Assembly: GCA_029298735.1 (NCBI GenBank)
Contig: JANSLP010000026.1
Coordinates: 1-64,000 of the forward strand
Reading direction: 5' to 3'
From: Ophiostoma sp. CBS 140.51
Lineage: Eukaryota > Ascomycota > Sordariomycetes > Ophiostomatales > Ophiostomataceae
DNA length: 64,000 bases
Shown here: positions 31,830 through 45,083 of the stretch, piece after piece
Layout: every line of letters begins with the position of its first letter
Numbering within the stretch: the stretch's first letter is position 1
The notes under the pieces: model-generated
Told to the model about the DNA's origin: nothing
Seen by the model: only the letters and a program-made list of their open reading frames with translations
The model's database searches: none
Made by a program: the position numbers and the translations under genes

Positions 31830-33880
31830 GGCGGGCTTTGGAGGCGGGGAGTCGTCAGAGGTTTCGAGATAGGTAGGTCCTAGGAGGTACGGCCGAGTTA
31901 TTTGGTATCAATAGTCGTCGCAGAGACGTCTAGAGGGTTAGGTCGAGGCCGGTCGGTCGCGAAGGGTGTTCGAGATAGGTCGGGCGAAAGAGATGTCGAG
32001 AGAGGGAGTTGCGCGGCAAGTCGTCCGAAGGATGCAGGTCGTTGAAAATTCGTCAGAAGAACGTCGAGAGGAAAAGCATTCAGGTGATCCAAGCGCCTAG
32101 ACTATCCAAGAAAATACAGCGCGGCAAAAGCTGAAAAAGAGGCTGAGCTGAAAAACGAGGAGCGCAGGCAAAAAGGAAAGAAGCGAAAAGCTAGAAGGGA
32201 GAGAAGAAAAAAGTACAGACGATAAGTGACGTGGGGGAGAAGATGGAGCGAAAAGATGAAAAGCGAAAACGACAAGAGGGAAAGGGAGGATAGCGGTGTG
32301 TTTATTATGAAAGGAGCTGTCTCTTTTCGCAGAGCTGAACAGCAAGCTTGCAGGGGGGGGTCAGGTCAGATGGGTACGATTTGGGGGGCGTGTGGAGAGT
32401 CGAAACAGCGAAACGGGCAGAAAGTGGAGACACAGTGCCGTGTGAGAGGAGAAAAAGGAAGTTGTGAGTGACGGTGACGGAGTGACGAAGGATGGTAATC
32501 GAGATGGGGACGCACGCAAAAGAAAACGCAAATCGTGAAGTGAAATAGAAACACCCAAAACGAGGTATTTTCAGATTTAAAGGAGAGAGACGAGAATGAA
32601 AGGGGGATGAGAGCGAAAGAGGGGAGATATGCTACGATAAACAGCAGGTATTGGACAGACAAAAAGGCAAGAGCAAGCGGCCACCGACAGAGCCTGGAGG
32701 CGCCCAGCGTGGAAAGTACGATCCGCAAATGAGGTGATTGGGATGGAAAAGTGAAGAGTGAGGAAGGAGCATGGGGTGTGTTTGGTCAGGCTGGCAGGCG
32801 CGCTCCACTGTTAGCTGCGGCTCTTTCGTCTGTCCATGCCTGCCATCAGACGCCGTTTGCCTCCAAATCGAGTTCTCTTGCTATCAAACACAATCTTTGG
32901 CCTTGTGGTGTTGACTTTTTTCATTTACAACGTCTGATTTGATCCTTCTCCATACGTGTCCGGCGATGAGGGTAGGATCCTAGACTGCATCTGCATTGCA
33001 TGGGGGGAAGTGCAGCTGAGTGCAGAGTGCAGTGCAGCAACACGAGGCAGGCACGATCTTGGGGAAAGAGTGAACGGCAAGAACGAAGAGGACACTCGGT
33101 GGGTGAGAAGGGAAAGAGAGAACGTGGGCCTTGCCTAAGTATGAATTTGGGCAGGCGCGGCGGTTGCGGGTGCGCGCGCGGGCGCAACGGCGAGAGCGGC
33201 TACGACAAGTGCAAAGGAGGGGCTGGGTTGGGTTGGGCAACGAGCAAAATAAAAGCGGGGTGCATGCAGCCTGACTGCCGCCCAAGGCGAGAACAGACAG
33301 AGAGGAGAGGAGAGAGAGGCAGATGCAACAGTGGTGAGTAGGTAGTTTGGCAATTGTGGCCTTGGCTGGCAGAGCTAGCCCTGATCTTTTCCAGCCCAAT
33401 ACGAGGAAAGTCAGACGCATGAAGAAAAAGAAAGATACAACCGCTAGGTGTCAAGTGAGATATGAGGAGATTCAACATGAGCTCGATCAAAGTGTGCCCC
33501 TGTGACGCTGTGTGATTAGTATTGCAGCAAGGAGACATGCAGACTGTAATTATTTTTATGACAGGCGCAAAGACGAAAAGTGACAGAACCGGCAGTTTTA
33601 GTTCCATGTTTAAATTCCAACATAAATCAGAAGACTGAATGGAGGCACGAGGCTGGAACTGGTATCTAGTGACAAGACAAGAGCTGCAAGATAGTGTGAA
33701 TTGCAATTAATTAGGCTGGAAGAACCCGAGTAGAGAGGCCGTCCATGTAGTGGGCAAGGTGGTATACAACAAACAAATAAAGCGGGAAAGGACGCGGAGC
33801 ATAAATCGAAACGAGAACCAGAAAAATCAAAGTAAACAAATAAAACGCCGTGGCTATGCATCATCACCGTCCCCTCTAAA
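31830..33880. other. 2-kb SR-gene promoter/leader region
   Basis: Upstream of the SR gene and downstream of the Mdm1-like gene. The plus strand is purine-rich over most of 31900-33330, so the sense strand of the SR gene is C/T-rich, as in other leaders here. No coding region is supported. Confidence 0.4.
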
Positions 33881-36800
33881 TCACGCCTCTCCAAACAACA
33901 CATCCACCGCCTCGTCGAGAATCGTAAACGCAAGGTGGGCACTGTCTGTTAGCAGAGAACAAGTAAGATTTGGAATATCGTGGGGAGTACGTACTTCAAC
34001 CGGCTGTTGTTGAACGTGGCAAAGATGCGCCGACTGGCCGCTTGTGCGTTGACGCGGCCGACGACACTGCCCGCTAGGTCGGGCACGAGCGTTGCCAGCA
34101 TGAGCCCAGCCTCGTTGCGTGTGCGGGCCTTTTGTGCCGGGGTGCGCGGTGGTTTCTTGATACCGTCGGCTGGCAACAGTGCTTCTTGGACCAGGCCCAA
34201 GTACTTGAGGAGAGCCTCCTCTTCCTGCAGGTGAGTACGCACGTTCTCTCTGAGTTTGCGCTCAATAGTGCCGCCCAACAGCTGGTGCAGCACCACAACG
34301 ACAGCTCGTCCACGCAGCCAGTTGTTGCCCCGATTGAGCTCGAATATCTCCAAAAAGATATCGCAAATGGGCTTGACAAAGGGCGCGGCGGTTTCGTCTG
34401 GTAGGTTCGACGTGGCAGCGGCGAGTTCGGCAGCGGCTTCGGCGGAGGCAGCAGCCGCCGCAGTAGCCGCGGATGCAACTTGTGCGGCGGCCGCATTCTG
34501 GGCAGCCGCACCGCCACCCAACTGGCTGGCCGCGGCAGCAATCAAGTTTTGGCCGGCCGTCGACAACTGGTCCAGCACGGGGATGCTGCCCAGGATGTCC
34601 TCCATGCCGTCGGCCACGGAGTCGTAGAGGCGCGAAATAACGTCGCGGCGGTCGGCATCCAAGTTGTTGATGCCGGAGGGCGTATTGGTCGAGGCGCCAG
34701 CATGGGCGGCGTGTGCTGAGATGACGCGCTGCGAGAGGAATGCACGCAGCTCACGACTGCGACAGACATCCGGCATCAACAGCAGGGCCCGCAAGTAGCG
34801 CTCCAGAGCAGCACGGCGTTTTTGTAAGAAATCGCCCTGCAGCTTGTTGAGCACGACGCGACGACGGGGGAAATCGAGAGCGCGGACGGACGGGTAACGG
34901 CCACGCAGGCGCTGGTGCAGGGCCCAAAAGGCACTGTAGCGGCGGACGACAGTCCAGGCGACAGTGGCTGTACCGGTCCTGCCAGCGCTACCCGTTGTTT
35001 CGGCATCTCTCCGGACCTCAATGACGTATTGGGCGTACTCTTTGCCCGTATCCTCTTCACGACCTGACTGGACGCTCGTGATGATGATGGTAGCACGGCC
35101 GTACAGACTGTTGTCCGTCTCTTGCAAGGCATACTGTTGCCGCTGCAGCTCTTTACGGCGGATCTCGCGCTGCAGGCTGGCCTTGGACTTACGCAAGATG
35201 CGCAGTTCGGCGGTGTTATTGGTAAGCTCAGCCTTTTTCAGTAAAGAATCGACGACGGCATCTTGGGCGCCCAAGCGGTCAATGTCGTCAGACAAGGCGG
35301 CAATAGCCTCCACCAAGCCCAGATCGCCCGGTGCCGCTTCGTGCACGCCGTCTTCGTCACTGTCGCCAGCGCCGTCTCTCTCCTTGTCTTTGGACGCAGG
35401 TCCCCCCTCTAGCAGTCCGCTGCCCGCCATGTCCGAGTTATTGTCGCCCTCGTCGTCCGACAAATACTTTGCCTGGTCGTCGCCAAAGAGATCGTCGTCT
35501 TCAAAGACGCCGATGCGGGAGGCGGCACTCACAAGACCCAGAGATGCCAGACTGGGCTTGCCGGCGTTGTCGCCATGGAGCAACAAGGCATGTGCGTGAG
35601 GGTTTGGATGGCCGTGACTGGGACCTTGTGACAGTTGAGGCGTGCTGCCTCTCCGTGGTTCACCACTCGCTTTCTTGGTAGTCGATGTGCTACCGCCATC
35701 CACATCAATGCCAGAAAAGATGCTGCCTTTATCGGCATTGCTGCTCCGCTCCGCCTCGCCATCGTCGTCGCCAAAGAGGGATGCCCGTAGGTCCTCGGCA
35801 GTCGTCGGCCGTTTGTCCTCCATGATGGTCGTCAGGGCCTGTTCGACGGCCTGTACGACTTTGGTGTCGGGCACATTGGGATCGCCGCCGCCACCAAGGC
35901 TTTGGACAGAGTCGGCCATGGGGTCAGAGCCAGACTGGGGTGCAGCCAGGTTGCCCGTGCTGTTGGACAGGCCGACATTGCTATTGCGGCCGGCACTGCC
36001 ACGCGGTGCGGTAAAAAAGTCGTCGTCGTCGCCAAAGAGGGGCACGGCGGCATTGTTGTTGTTGATGGCACTGTTGCTGGCGCCATCCAACGAACGGCGC
36101 GAAAAAAGAGATTCATCCTGGCCCATGAGATTGCTGGTTACTGGAGTGGCGACTGTAGTGGCCGTCGCACGTAGGTCCGTTGCTGAACCGGCACGCTTTG
36201 TCGGTCCACCACTGCTGGGACCACTGCCCGACGTTCCTCCACTAGTAGTCGTCTGTGCACCACGCAAGAGTCGGTTCGCTGGGTTAGGCGGCAGCGGCTT
36301 GTTGTTTGGCGTGGCCGTGCCAGGTGTTGGTGCAGTCGTCGGTGCAGTCGTCGGTGCTGCCGTCAGAGGCGACACGGACCGTTCAATCGCTACAGACGAC
36401 CGGATTTGTTGCTGCCGCTGCTGTGCCGCCTCTTCGGCTGCGAGGCACTTGTAAAACAGGTCCGACTTCTTGAACCCCTGGAAGTGCTTGGCCTTCATCT
36501 CGTTGAGGACGGCCATTTGGGCGCGCAGGATGGCACGGCGGGCACGGTAGTACTGCTCCGGTGTAGCAGTTGCGCCTGCCTCTAAAAAGACACGCACTAC
36601 GCGGCGAGAGGCGTCGGAAATATGCAGTGCAGGCTGGGCCAAGTAGGCCTGGTCAATCTGGGCGAGGTCCAGACGGTCGGCTTCAGTCCAGGGTGCCAAA
36701 CTGGCAGGTGTGTCATCCACGGCATTCTCATCACCTTCATCGTCGTCGTCCTCTTCGTCCACTTCTTCGAGAGGATTGCGAAGACCGTCGACAACGAGCC

Positions 36801-38484
36801 AAAACTGCACCAAGGGCATGAGACGCTGTCGGTCCATGTACTCCATGAAGTAGGAGAGTCCAGAGGCATCGCGCAGCAGATCGGCCAGGCTTGCCGTTTC
36901 CAAACGTGAGACAGTAGGCGCAACAGGCCCAGATATCGGCCCACCGTTGCCAGCACCTCCGACACCACTACTGCCTCCCGGGCCGCCAGGCGTGCCTGGC
37001 CCACCCGACGAGTCATTCCCACCGAGAGGGTTGGCACCGGCAGCACCGCCGCCGTGTCCGTTTAGTGTTCCATGTCGGCTGTCACCGCCTGCGGCCAGGT
37101 ATTGTACTTTCTGGTCCAACAAACGTTTGCTCATCTCGAGGCGGCGTAAGTAGACTGTCATCTCTGGGTTGTTGTTACCGCCACTGCCCGCGTGCAAGTC
37201 CTGTATCTGTTGCTGGGAGTCGCGCTTCAGTTGGCTGGCGACTTCGCTGCGGAACCGGCGGGCGTCGGACAAGTTGTTGATTTTGCGAATCGACCGTACA
37301 AATCGTTCGAAACGGCGTTCACTATCACCCGGGACGAGACGCGGAAAAGCAGCAGGGGCGGCTGCAGTACGGCCAGCTGCGCCAGATGTGATCGGGGCCG
37401 ACGGCGATGACGATCGTCCATTCGCACCCAGGACCGCCCCCGACGACGAGGCGTGCTGGTCCAGGGCGGCCCTGAGTCGGCGCACCGTCGACCGGTCCTG
37501 TAGCATGGTGCGCCCATAGTTCTCCATCAACTGGTTGTATGTGTCCGGGTCGGCCAACATCTGAAGCAACGGGTAGAGCACGGCGCACGCCACAATCTCG
37601 CGGACGAGGGCGGCCACAGGCCGGCTGGCCAGAAACGGTGCGGGCAACAACCTTGGCAGCAGCCGATCGCCCACCAGTTTTCTCAAGTAATCCTGCTGCA
37701 CGAGTCGCGTGTTGGCCTCGGAGTAGGAGAGCTGGGCCGCGGGGTGTAAACCCTCTTTCGTTCTCCCTTCGGTCGCAGCTCCGCTCGCCGCTGCGCGCAA
37801 CTCTCTGTACTTTGCTGCAATGGCCAGGTCCAGCTCATCCGACTCGGTGACGCTGCGGTTCAGCTTCCGCCCGCGCACAGCCCGCTCGGCCTCGTTGAAG
37901 TCGTGAAAGTGGGCGGTCAGCAGCGGCACGAGCCGGCTCGTCAGCACTTCGACAATGTCGTCGACAGCCAGCAGTCGATCCCGCAGGTGGCCGAGGGCGA
38001 CGCGTACAGTCGCATCAACATCATTGGGAAACGTTTGGTTCTGGAGCGGACCCGGCGCGCTGATGTGGGCGTACCAGGAGCGGACATTCTCCCTCAGGAT
38101 CCCCGTGAGAAGAGTATCGAGGGCGGCCGAGACGCGGGGCATGGCTGGGTAGATGGGGGTCGGGCGGTAGACGGCGCGGGCGCGGAGGGCGGCGCGTTCA
38201 CGAGCCCAGTGGGCGGGCGTGACAAAAGCGGCGGTTGGGGCTCGTCGGGTGGAGGAGAGGGTGATTGTGGAGGGAGAAGTTGTTTCGTCGGGCACGACAA
38301 CCGAATAGATGGGAATGCGCACAGTGACGACAAAGGCGAGCAGGCCGGCACAGCTCAGTAAGGCACCGGCAACAATGCCATGGCCGGCGAAACGGATGGC
38401 CGGGAACCAGTGCGTGGCATAGCCCCAGGCGACGAACCCGGCCACGCCGGCCAGCAGGACGTCGCGCGCCCGCAGGGCCATCAT
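33881..38484 (-). CDS. Mdm1/SNX13-type PXA-RGS-PX sorting nexin
   Basis: ER-anchored contact-site protein family (yeast Mdm1, animal SNX13/14/19/25) that tethers ER to vacuole/lysosome or lipid droplets. Two exons (33995-38484 and 33881-33941) give 1516 residues. Two hydrophobic segments lie at about 8-58. The PXA domain spans about 105-340 (ENVRSWYAHIS, RLLPAPFLASRPVAALVREIVACAVLYPLL). An RGS-like domain starts near 535 (SLADLLRDASGLSYFMEYMD). A long acidic disordered linker and a coiled coil (KAELTNNTAELRILRKSKASL) precede the PX domain with VRRYSAFWALHQRL and LDFPRR. The nexin C domain closes the protein (PICDIFLEIFELNRGNNWLRG). The second exon encodes the conserved tail TILDEAVDVLFGEA. 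The start is the first ATG of the frame (tandem Met-Met). Confidence 0.92.
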
Positions 38485-39339
38485 GGCCGTGGGCAGTGGG
38501 AGGAGGTTGAGAATAGGAGTCGGATCGAGTATGTAAGCGAATTGTTTGTGGTCGTATCGTCGTCGGTCATGGTTAGTCGAATGTGAAGTCGTAGATGGTG
38601 ACACTCCAAACGGAAGGAACACAGTTGACGTCGATGTCGCCTACGTAACCCCTGGACCTCTACCCTTTACCTGGCCAGAGCTCAGGGTCGCGTACGGCAT
38701 TAATTAGTGGAGCCACAGACCCCAAAGGGCGGATTGGGGTGCTGTAATTGGGCATAATTGGTCGAAATTGGCATTTGTCGGGGGTCACCTGAACATATGG
38801 ACACAGCGCTCGTCTCTCGTCTGGTCTGGGCACAGCAGGCGCGCACCACCACAAACAGGCAGGCACGGCCCGACCGAACCCCACCTTACGATAGTAGTCG
38901 TGTCTAAGAGTGTCCTCCCATTTACAGCTTTGGAATCACTCACCGCCAGATGTACATCACAAATTCGAATCAGGGACAATACGTCTGTTCTAGTTATCTT
39001 ATTTCTTTATATTAAAACCCTCCGAGACGTGCTCATAAATTGGGTATGTACATTCCAAGGCCAAACTTCAGGCCTGTTTTAGATTAAAAAGAGAGCTTCT
39101 ATGTGCCCCATGGCATGAGAGAAAATGGCAATGAACAAATAGCAATGCCGAAAATGACGTAACAATGCGTAAAAACATCTTTGCAGACAAAGACAGGATA
39201 CGCAAAAATGGACAAAAACAAGGACAAGAAACCACTGCAAACGCCGCGTCCATTGTATGTTGATGCTCCGGTGCGTGTGGGCGGGGTCATTTAGGACCAC
39301 CGTAAAGGATGTTGTGGAAAAGCTGTGCACATTCTGCGC
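38485..39339. other. intergenic, Mdm1-like promoter and ERG13 3' flank
   Basis: Between two minus-strand genes. It should hold the promoter of the Mdm1-like gene and the 3' UTR of ERG13. Nothing else recognised. Confidence 0.4.
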
Positions 39340-41226
39340 TTACGCCTTGATCGAGTAGGTGCGCTGGAACATGTCGTTGATGTTCTCGAGGTAGTAGACG
39401 CCGCTGGCAATGTCAGCGACCTCGCCCTCAGGGGTGTAGCTCTTCTGCAGGTGAGCCTTCTTGCGGAGGTCGCAGAGAGCATCGTAGGTAGCAGGGGGCA
39501 CGGCCTTGCGGGCGGCCAAACGCGCGGGGATGTCTAGCGTCTTGAAGATCTCCTCGGTGCTGCCGTTGATGCGGAACGAGCAGAACGAAGCAGCCAGACC
39601 CGAGCCGTAGCTGAAGAGACCGATGCGCTTGCCCTGCAAGGTAGCGGAGTCGTTGTGGCTCAGAATGCTGGCCAGACCACCCCAGACGCTGGCGCAGTAC
39701 ATGTTGCCAACGTTGGTGGCGACCTGCAGACCGCCGTTGACACGCTCCTGGAAGCGCTTCTTGGTCAGGCCCATGAAGGTCTTCTCGACGACCTTGTCGG
39801 TCAGCGACTTCTCGTAGGGCATGTCGCGCAGGTCAGCAGGGACCTCGGCGAACTGGGTGTTGTCGGGGTTGGCCAGGTAGTCGTTGTACAGCAGGCGGGC
39901 GTAGGACTTGGCGACCAGCTTGCAAGTAGGGGAGTGGAAGGCAATGTAGTCGAAGCGGTCGAGGGGCGCCTTGGAGGCGTCGGCAGCCTCAGCGGCAGCG
40001 CCGTTGCTGTGGCCGTTGGTGCCGTTGGCACGGGCCAGGACGGTCTGCTCACGGGCGTTGTAGGCACGGTACGAGGCGTCCAGGGCGCGGGTGTAGCAGG
40101 TCAGCGAGTAGTGGCCGTCGACGTAGGGGTACTCGCTGGTCAGGTCGGGCTTGTAAAAGTCGTAGACGTGCGACATATAGCTGCCGCGCAGACCGGGCTC
40201 AATGACGACGGGCGCGTTGGGACCAATCAGCATAGCGACGGCACCAGCACCACCCGAGGGGCGGGCGTTGCCCTTTGCGTACAGGGCAATGTCACCGGCG
40301 ACGACAATGGCGTCACGGCCGTCCCAGCCGCTCGACTCGACCCAGTTGATGGCGTTGAAGACGGCGTTGGTGCCGCCGTAGCAGGCGTTGACGGTGTCGA
40401 CACCCTCAATGTTGGTGTTGTCGCCAAACAGCTGCATCAGGACCGACTTGACCGACTTAGACTTGTCAAGCATGGTCTCGGTGCCGACCTCAAGGCGGCC
40501 AATGTTGTTGGTGTCGATCTTGTACTTCTCAATCAGGTTCTTGGTGGCCGTCAGGGCGAAAGAGTAGATGTCTGGGTAGTGTTAGCTGGGTCCTACAAGC
40601 GTGTCGCATTTGTGTTTTAATGCCATCCGGGCCTCTCCTCTTGAACTCACCCTCGCGGTCGTCGCAGAAGCTCATCTTGGTCTGGCCGAGGCCAATGGTG
40701 TACTTGCCGGTGCTGACACCGTCAAACTTCTCGAGCTCGGCCTGCTCGACATACTGGAAATTTGAGAGCGGTTAGCAACAAGATCGACAGGAGCAATTGT
40801 GTGCGACAATGTGTGCGACATCGTCCACGGCAAGAAAAGAAGCACAAAAAAGTGCGCCGACGTGAGAGCGCCGCCGCGAGAATGTGGTGTGGTGATATGC
40901 AGGGCCCATGTTTCTTGTTTGGCCAGCGCATGGTGGGGTAGGTTGGGAAAAGAGCTGCGAAAAAGGGGCAGCGAAGCTGGATTGGGCGCGTTCGGCGCAG
41001 GGTCGCAAAAAAAAAAAAAAAAGCACGAGACACAGGACACAAGACAACAAAACAACAACCAAGACAAGTGGTTGGACAAAGTTCAAAAAAGCAGTAAAAG
41101 ACAGGACGCACTCCGAGAAGCACTCAGCGGAAAGGGGGCACGCAATTGAGGCACGGGGGGACCAACCTGGCTGGGGAAGTAGATCTCAATGGCCTTGATG
41201 CCAATGTTCTCCGGGCGGGTAGACAT
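39340..41226 (-). CDS. ERG13: hydroxymethylglutaryl-CoA synthase
   Basis: Condenses acetyl-CoA with acetoacetyl-CoA to HMG-CoA in the mevalonate pathway leading to ergosterol, in the cytosol. Three exons (41167-41226, 40651-40753, 39340-40571) give 464 residues, the normal family length. Catalytic residues are seen: Glu86 in [15 protein letters not shown], the nucleophile Cys118 in [14 protein letters not shown], and the later [16 protein letters not shown] with the His. [13 protein letters not shown] is the conserved C-terminal glycine loop. Intron 1 is 413 nt, directly after the N-terminal [13 protein letters not shown], and contains a homopolymer run; intron 2 is 79 nt. A highly expressed gene by codon use (GCC, ACC, GTC-rich). 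Sterol-responsive control would be expected but I did not identify a specific element. Confidence 0.96.
41007..41022. repeat. A16 homopolymer in ERG13 intron 1
   Basis: Sixteen A on the plus strand, so T16 in the sense of ERG13, about halfway along the 413-nt first intron. A simple-sequence tract. Confidence 0.85.
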
Positions 41227-44200
41227 GATTGTGAGGGGTTTGGGGGTGTTGTGCAGGTTGAGTAGGAGGAAGAAAGAGTCGAGGAGGTTCGAGAGGTTCG
41301 AAGTTGGTCAAAGATCGAAAGATCGAGGGTATGGAGAGAGAGGAAGAAGAAGAAGGTCGGAAGTCGAGATGGATGTGAGAAGAGAGAAATTGGAAGCGAG
41401 AGAAGGAGAGAAGAAAAGCGAATCTGCAAAGGGGTCTAGGGGGTAGAAAGAAAGATTGGTGTTAGCACGAGTTTCTCTTGCAGATGCTAGCAATTTGGTG
41501 TATTTTGGTGTATTTGGTGTATGAAGTGGTGCTCTGCTCCTATTGCCGGTCACGGCCAGCGGTAGTCCTCCCATTGAAGGTAACATTCAAAAGAGGGAAA
41601 ACGCAAAAAACGACCAGGGGGTACCAGTCCAAAAAGAGCGCGGGACGAGCCAAAATGCGTTGCAAGGCCAGGCCAGAGCCCCAACACATGTTCACCGCCG
41701 TTTTCTTTTCCCTTCGAGGGGTCTTCTGGGCGCCTTCCCACGTTGCTTTATCCGTGACAGCAGCAGCACGCAGCGAGCGGTACTCAGTAGTGAGGCCAGA
41801 AGCCAGAATATAGTCGAGGGGCAAAAGGCAAAAAGGGGCAGGAGGGGGGTCAAAAGGTCCAAGAGGGTCCAGTCCTTGCGACCAAGGCCCACTGTGCGAT
41901 GGAGACAACGGCGCACATCCAGCCAATGCAGTGCTCGCAACAAAGTGAAGTGCGGCGGTAGTGCTAGTTGAACTGGTAGTGCTGTCGTGTTTTTGCGCCA
42001 GTTTGCGCCAGGGCGGGATGGACGTATGAACGTATCTTGTACCTGGAACGGCCGAAAAGATAGCGGATGGGCGAGACGCGGACGCACCTTTGTTTTAGTT
42101 TTAGTGCACGGCAACGATATCTGCACGATGGGGGCGGATGAGAAGGCTAAGAGGAGAAGGTGTTGAAACGAGAAGTGGCTTTGAAAAGTGTAAAAGTTGA
42201 TGATAATTCAAAAAGGGGCAAAAGAAGATCGTGAAGGGAGGGAAGAGGGAGTATTTATGAAAAGAAGAGGGCAGGAGATGGAAAGGATGTTTGTATTAGT
42301 CCAAAGTGAAAGGGAATAGACAAGAAAAAAGACAGAGGGACAATGGTAAGCAAGACGCTTGCTAGGGGCCGGTTCTTGACAAGCAGAAAAGCAGAAAACA
42401 AAAGAGAGGTTAGAGATGAAATCCGTTCGAGTGTGATCTGTGATTGGCAGTGTTTTTGGGCAAGAAACGGAAAGGGAAAAAGAGGAAAGGCCTTGGCCTG
42501 GACAAGACAGGGAAAGAGCAAGAGAGCAAAAGGAGGCGGCCGGTGGCCGTCCGCTTTTTTGTTGGGCCTGGGGCAGTTGAGACTTTGTGGGAGGGCTGGT
42601 CTGGTCCTGCCTACTGTTTCTGTTTCTCTACGAGCTCCGGCAACGGCTACGAAGGACACACATAAAGCTACATCCAAGAGTCAAAATATGCAAGAAGATT
42701 TGATAACCATGCATCAGATGGCGGCAGGCGCGATTGAGCAAGAACGCACATCAACGGCAAGCAGGGAAGTTGGGCAGGGAAGGTGCAGGTTGGTGCCCGC
42801 CCCGGGCGAGAACTGGAGACTGCCCAGTCTCGCCAGTATCTGTATGCGCTCTTTCTCACACGAGATCGAATGGCGATCACGAAGCATCATCGGAGAAGGC
42901 AGGAACGATGGAGTAGCCGTGATGGGCCGTAAGAACGGGGCGTAGTACGACATTGGAAGGAGCTTTCCTCTCTCAGTGCCCCCAAGTTCGGCCGAAGATT
43001 TCAGGCAGACACATTTCTCAGATGAACTCGTCTCTTTCTGACTTTTCTTTCCTCAGAAACAAAAACAAACAAGCATCGTCATCTCTGAACGGGAGTTGGA
43101 TTACCCCCGTACAACGGAGCACGGAAGATTGTGGGTTGTGGGTTTTGGTGGGCTGGGGTTCATGGTCTGTGTTATGTGTTGGTCTGTGCCCCCTGTGCCC
43201 TGCCTTTCCAGTATTGCTCCTTCCCCCTGTTCCCCTGGCGGCACGTCTTACGACATCGAAAGAAAAAGAAGAGAGAAAAACAGGAAGGAGGCGGTAGACG
43301 GCAGACGGCCGGGGAGGTGCAGATGAACGATGCCCAGTCCAAAGACCGAAAGAGGGATTTCGGGGCTCTAACTAACAAGAGTAGTGCCGAGCCATCTCAT
43401 TCGCTTTAATTAAAAAAAAATCGATGGCGAAAATCAGAAGGAAAACGGGAGGCAAGAGCCAGCAGAAGTCACCAAAACTGCAGGTACCCCTTTTCCTCAG
43501 GTCCCGCTCAGAACATTTAGAGGCAAGAGCGACAGAAGGCTACCAGCAATCAGGCAGGCACTTATCGCACGACAGAAGAGGCTGCCCCATTTTGTTGAGA
43601 CACATGTGAAAAATGTACCAACAAAAAAAAAATTAAGAAACAGCTTTGCTAAATCCACCATCGGCGTCCACCAAAAACGCAGCAAATCTTGTTGCAACAT
43701 TCTCGATCGACACAGCTCCAACCCAAGTCCTACCAGTCTACTCCGTAATCCAGCCTTTCCCGCCCAAATTAACGGCAGCCTGCTCCCGGACAGGTTCCAT
43801 TTTGGACGAGGCCGGGACGCTGAAGTCGACAAAAAGGAAGAAAAACGAAAAGAAATGTCAAAATTTAAGAAATTTAAAATTACAGTTTTGATTTCCTCAG
43901 TTCATCCCCCACAATGGCCAAAGTGACCACCAACAGGCAGCCTTGTTTCTCTCTGCGGCTATTGGCCAATGGCTCGTTTCTTCGATGTCCGTGCCTTCTT
44001 TTGGCATCTTGTTCCTGGACCATGCTGCAAGGCACGGAATTTAACATATTGCGACGATGGAGATAGAAAAGAGGCTGTGTTTATCTTGACTTTCTCCAGA
44101 TCTTGGCCCGTTTCTGAAACGATGTTTCGATGCAATCTCTCGCCCGAGATGCGTCGTCATCAGCTCGATCACTTCAGCTGGCCATGGATTGTCAGAGCTG

Positions 44201-45083
44201 TGCTCACATGGCATCTGTGGCGATATCGCTGCAATCGGAAGCATTGATGAATGGCAGAGTGTGGTCGGGATTCGGGCAATCGGCCGTCTCTTTGAGTAGG
44301 CCGTCTTAGACCCGTCCATAGAAGTGGACGGGCGTTGCTATTGTTCTCCCCGTATTAGCTTGCAACGGGCGACCACCACGACGAACAAGTAAGCTTGAAG
44401 TGCCAAGACGGTCTTTGTTCGAGAGGAGCGTGATGTCTCCTCGTCTTTCACTTCATTCTTCCCTCCTCACTTCGCTTCGCGAACCTATTTGAAATCAAAA
44501 AGACAAAATGTGTCTGCCTGCAAGCGGTCAGATTGATTCGGCCGGTCGAGAATCAAGGGAGACGACAAAAATCAAGGTTGATACTAGCACTCTGAAAATG
44601 TGTGGGAGGCTATGGCTGGTCTTTTCTCATTCGCTCTCTTACTCGGAACCTTCCGTTGCCGTGCGTAGCTTCCTTTGCTTTTGGTGGTCGGCACATCGGC
44701 ATCTATCAAAGTCTATTGAGTCGGGCGTCGATCACGAATGACGTGGCAAACAGGCACCTGCAAGTCACGCTTTTCTATTACTGCGAGAGCATGTGTGAAG
44801 AGATATGTCAACATTACTTCGTAGATCTGCTAGGTAGAGAGTAAAAAAAATCCGTTACACAACGTGCACTTCGTGTGTTGAAGGGAAGAAAGAAAAAGAA
44901 CAGAAAAAAAGCAAATGTCCAGCCCGGAACGCCGTGCTACCATTGAGACGTATGCCCTCCCACTCCGCAGCACCTCTCAACGTCTCTCCTATTCCCTTTT
45001 TTATCATTTTCACTTTTCATCTCCTTCTTTCAGTCGGCCTGCTACACAGGCCTCCGACTCCTGCCTGCTACGCATGGTGACGC
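41227..45083. other. 3.9-kb gene-free region upstream of ERG13
   Basis: From 41230 to about 42700 the plus strand is purine-rich, consistent with a long C/T-rich ERG13 promoter and leader. 42700-45080 shows only short overlapping frames without recognisable domains; one minus-strand frame at 44041-44319 has protein-like composition but no match. I support no gene here. A non-coding transcript cannot be excluded. Confidence 0.4.

Noticed and set aside
39655..40620. 321-residue plus-strand ORF across ERG13
   Set aside because: Antisense shadow of a highly biased gene; the minus strand encodes an intact HMG-CoA synthase.
42343..42945. 200-residue plus-strand ORF upstream of ERG13
   Set aside because: Basic, low-complexity translation of purine-rich DNA; no motif or splice structure.
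44041..44319. 92-residue minus-strand frame in the gene-free region
   Set aside because: Composition is plausible, but there is no domain, upstream context or splice signals to support a gene.
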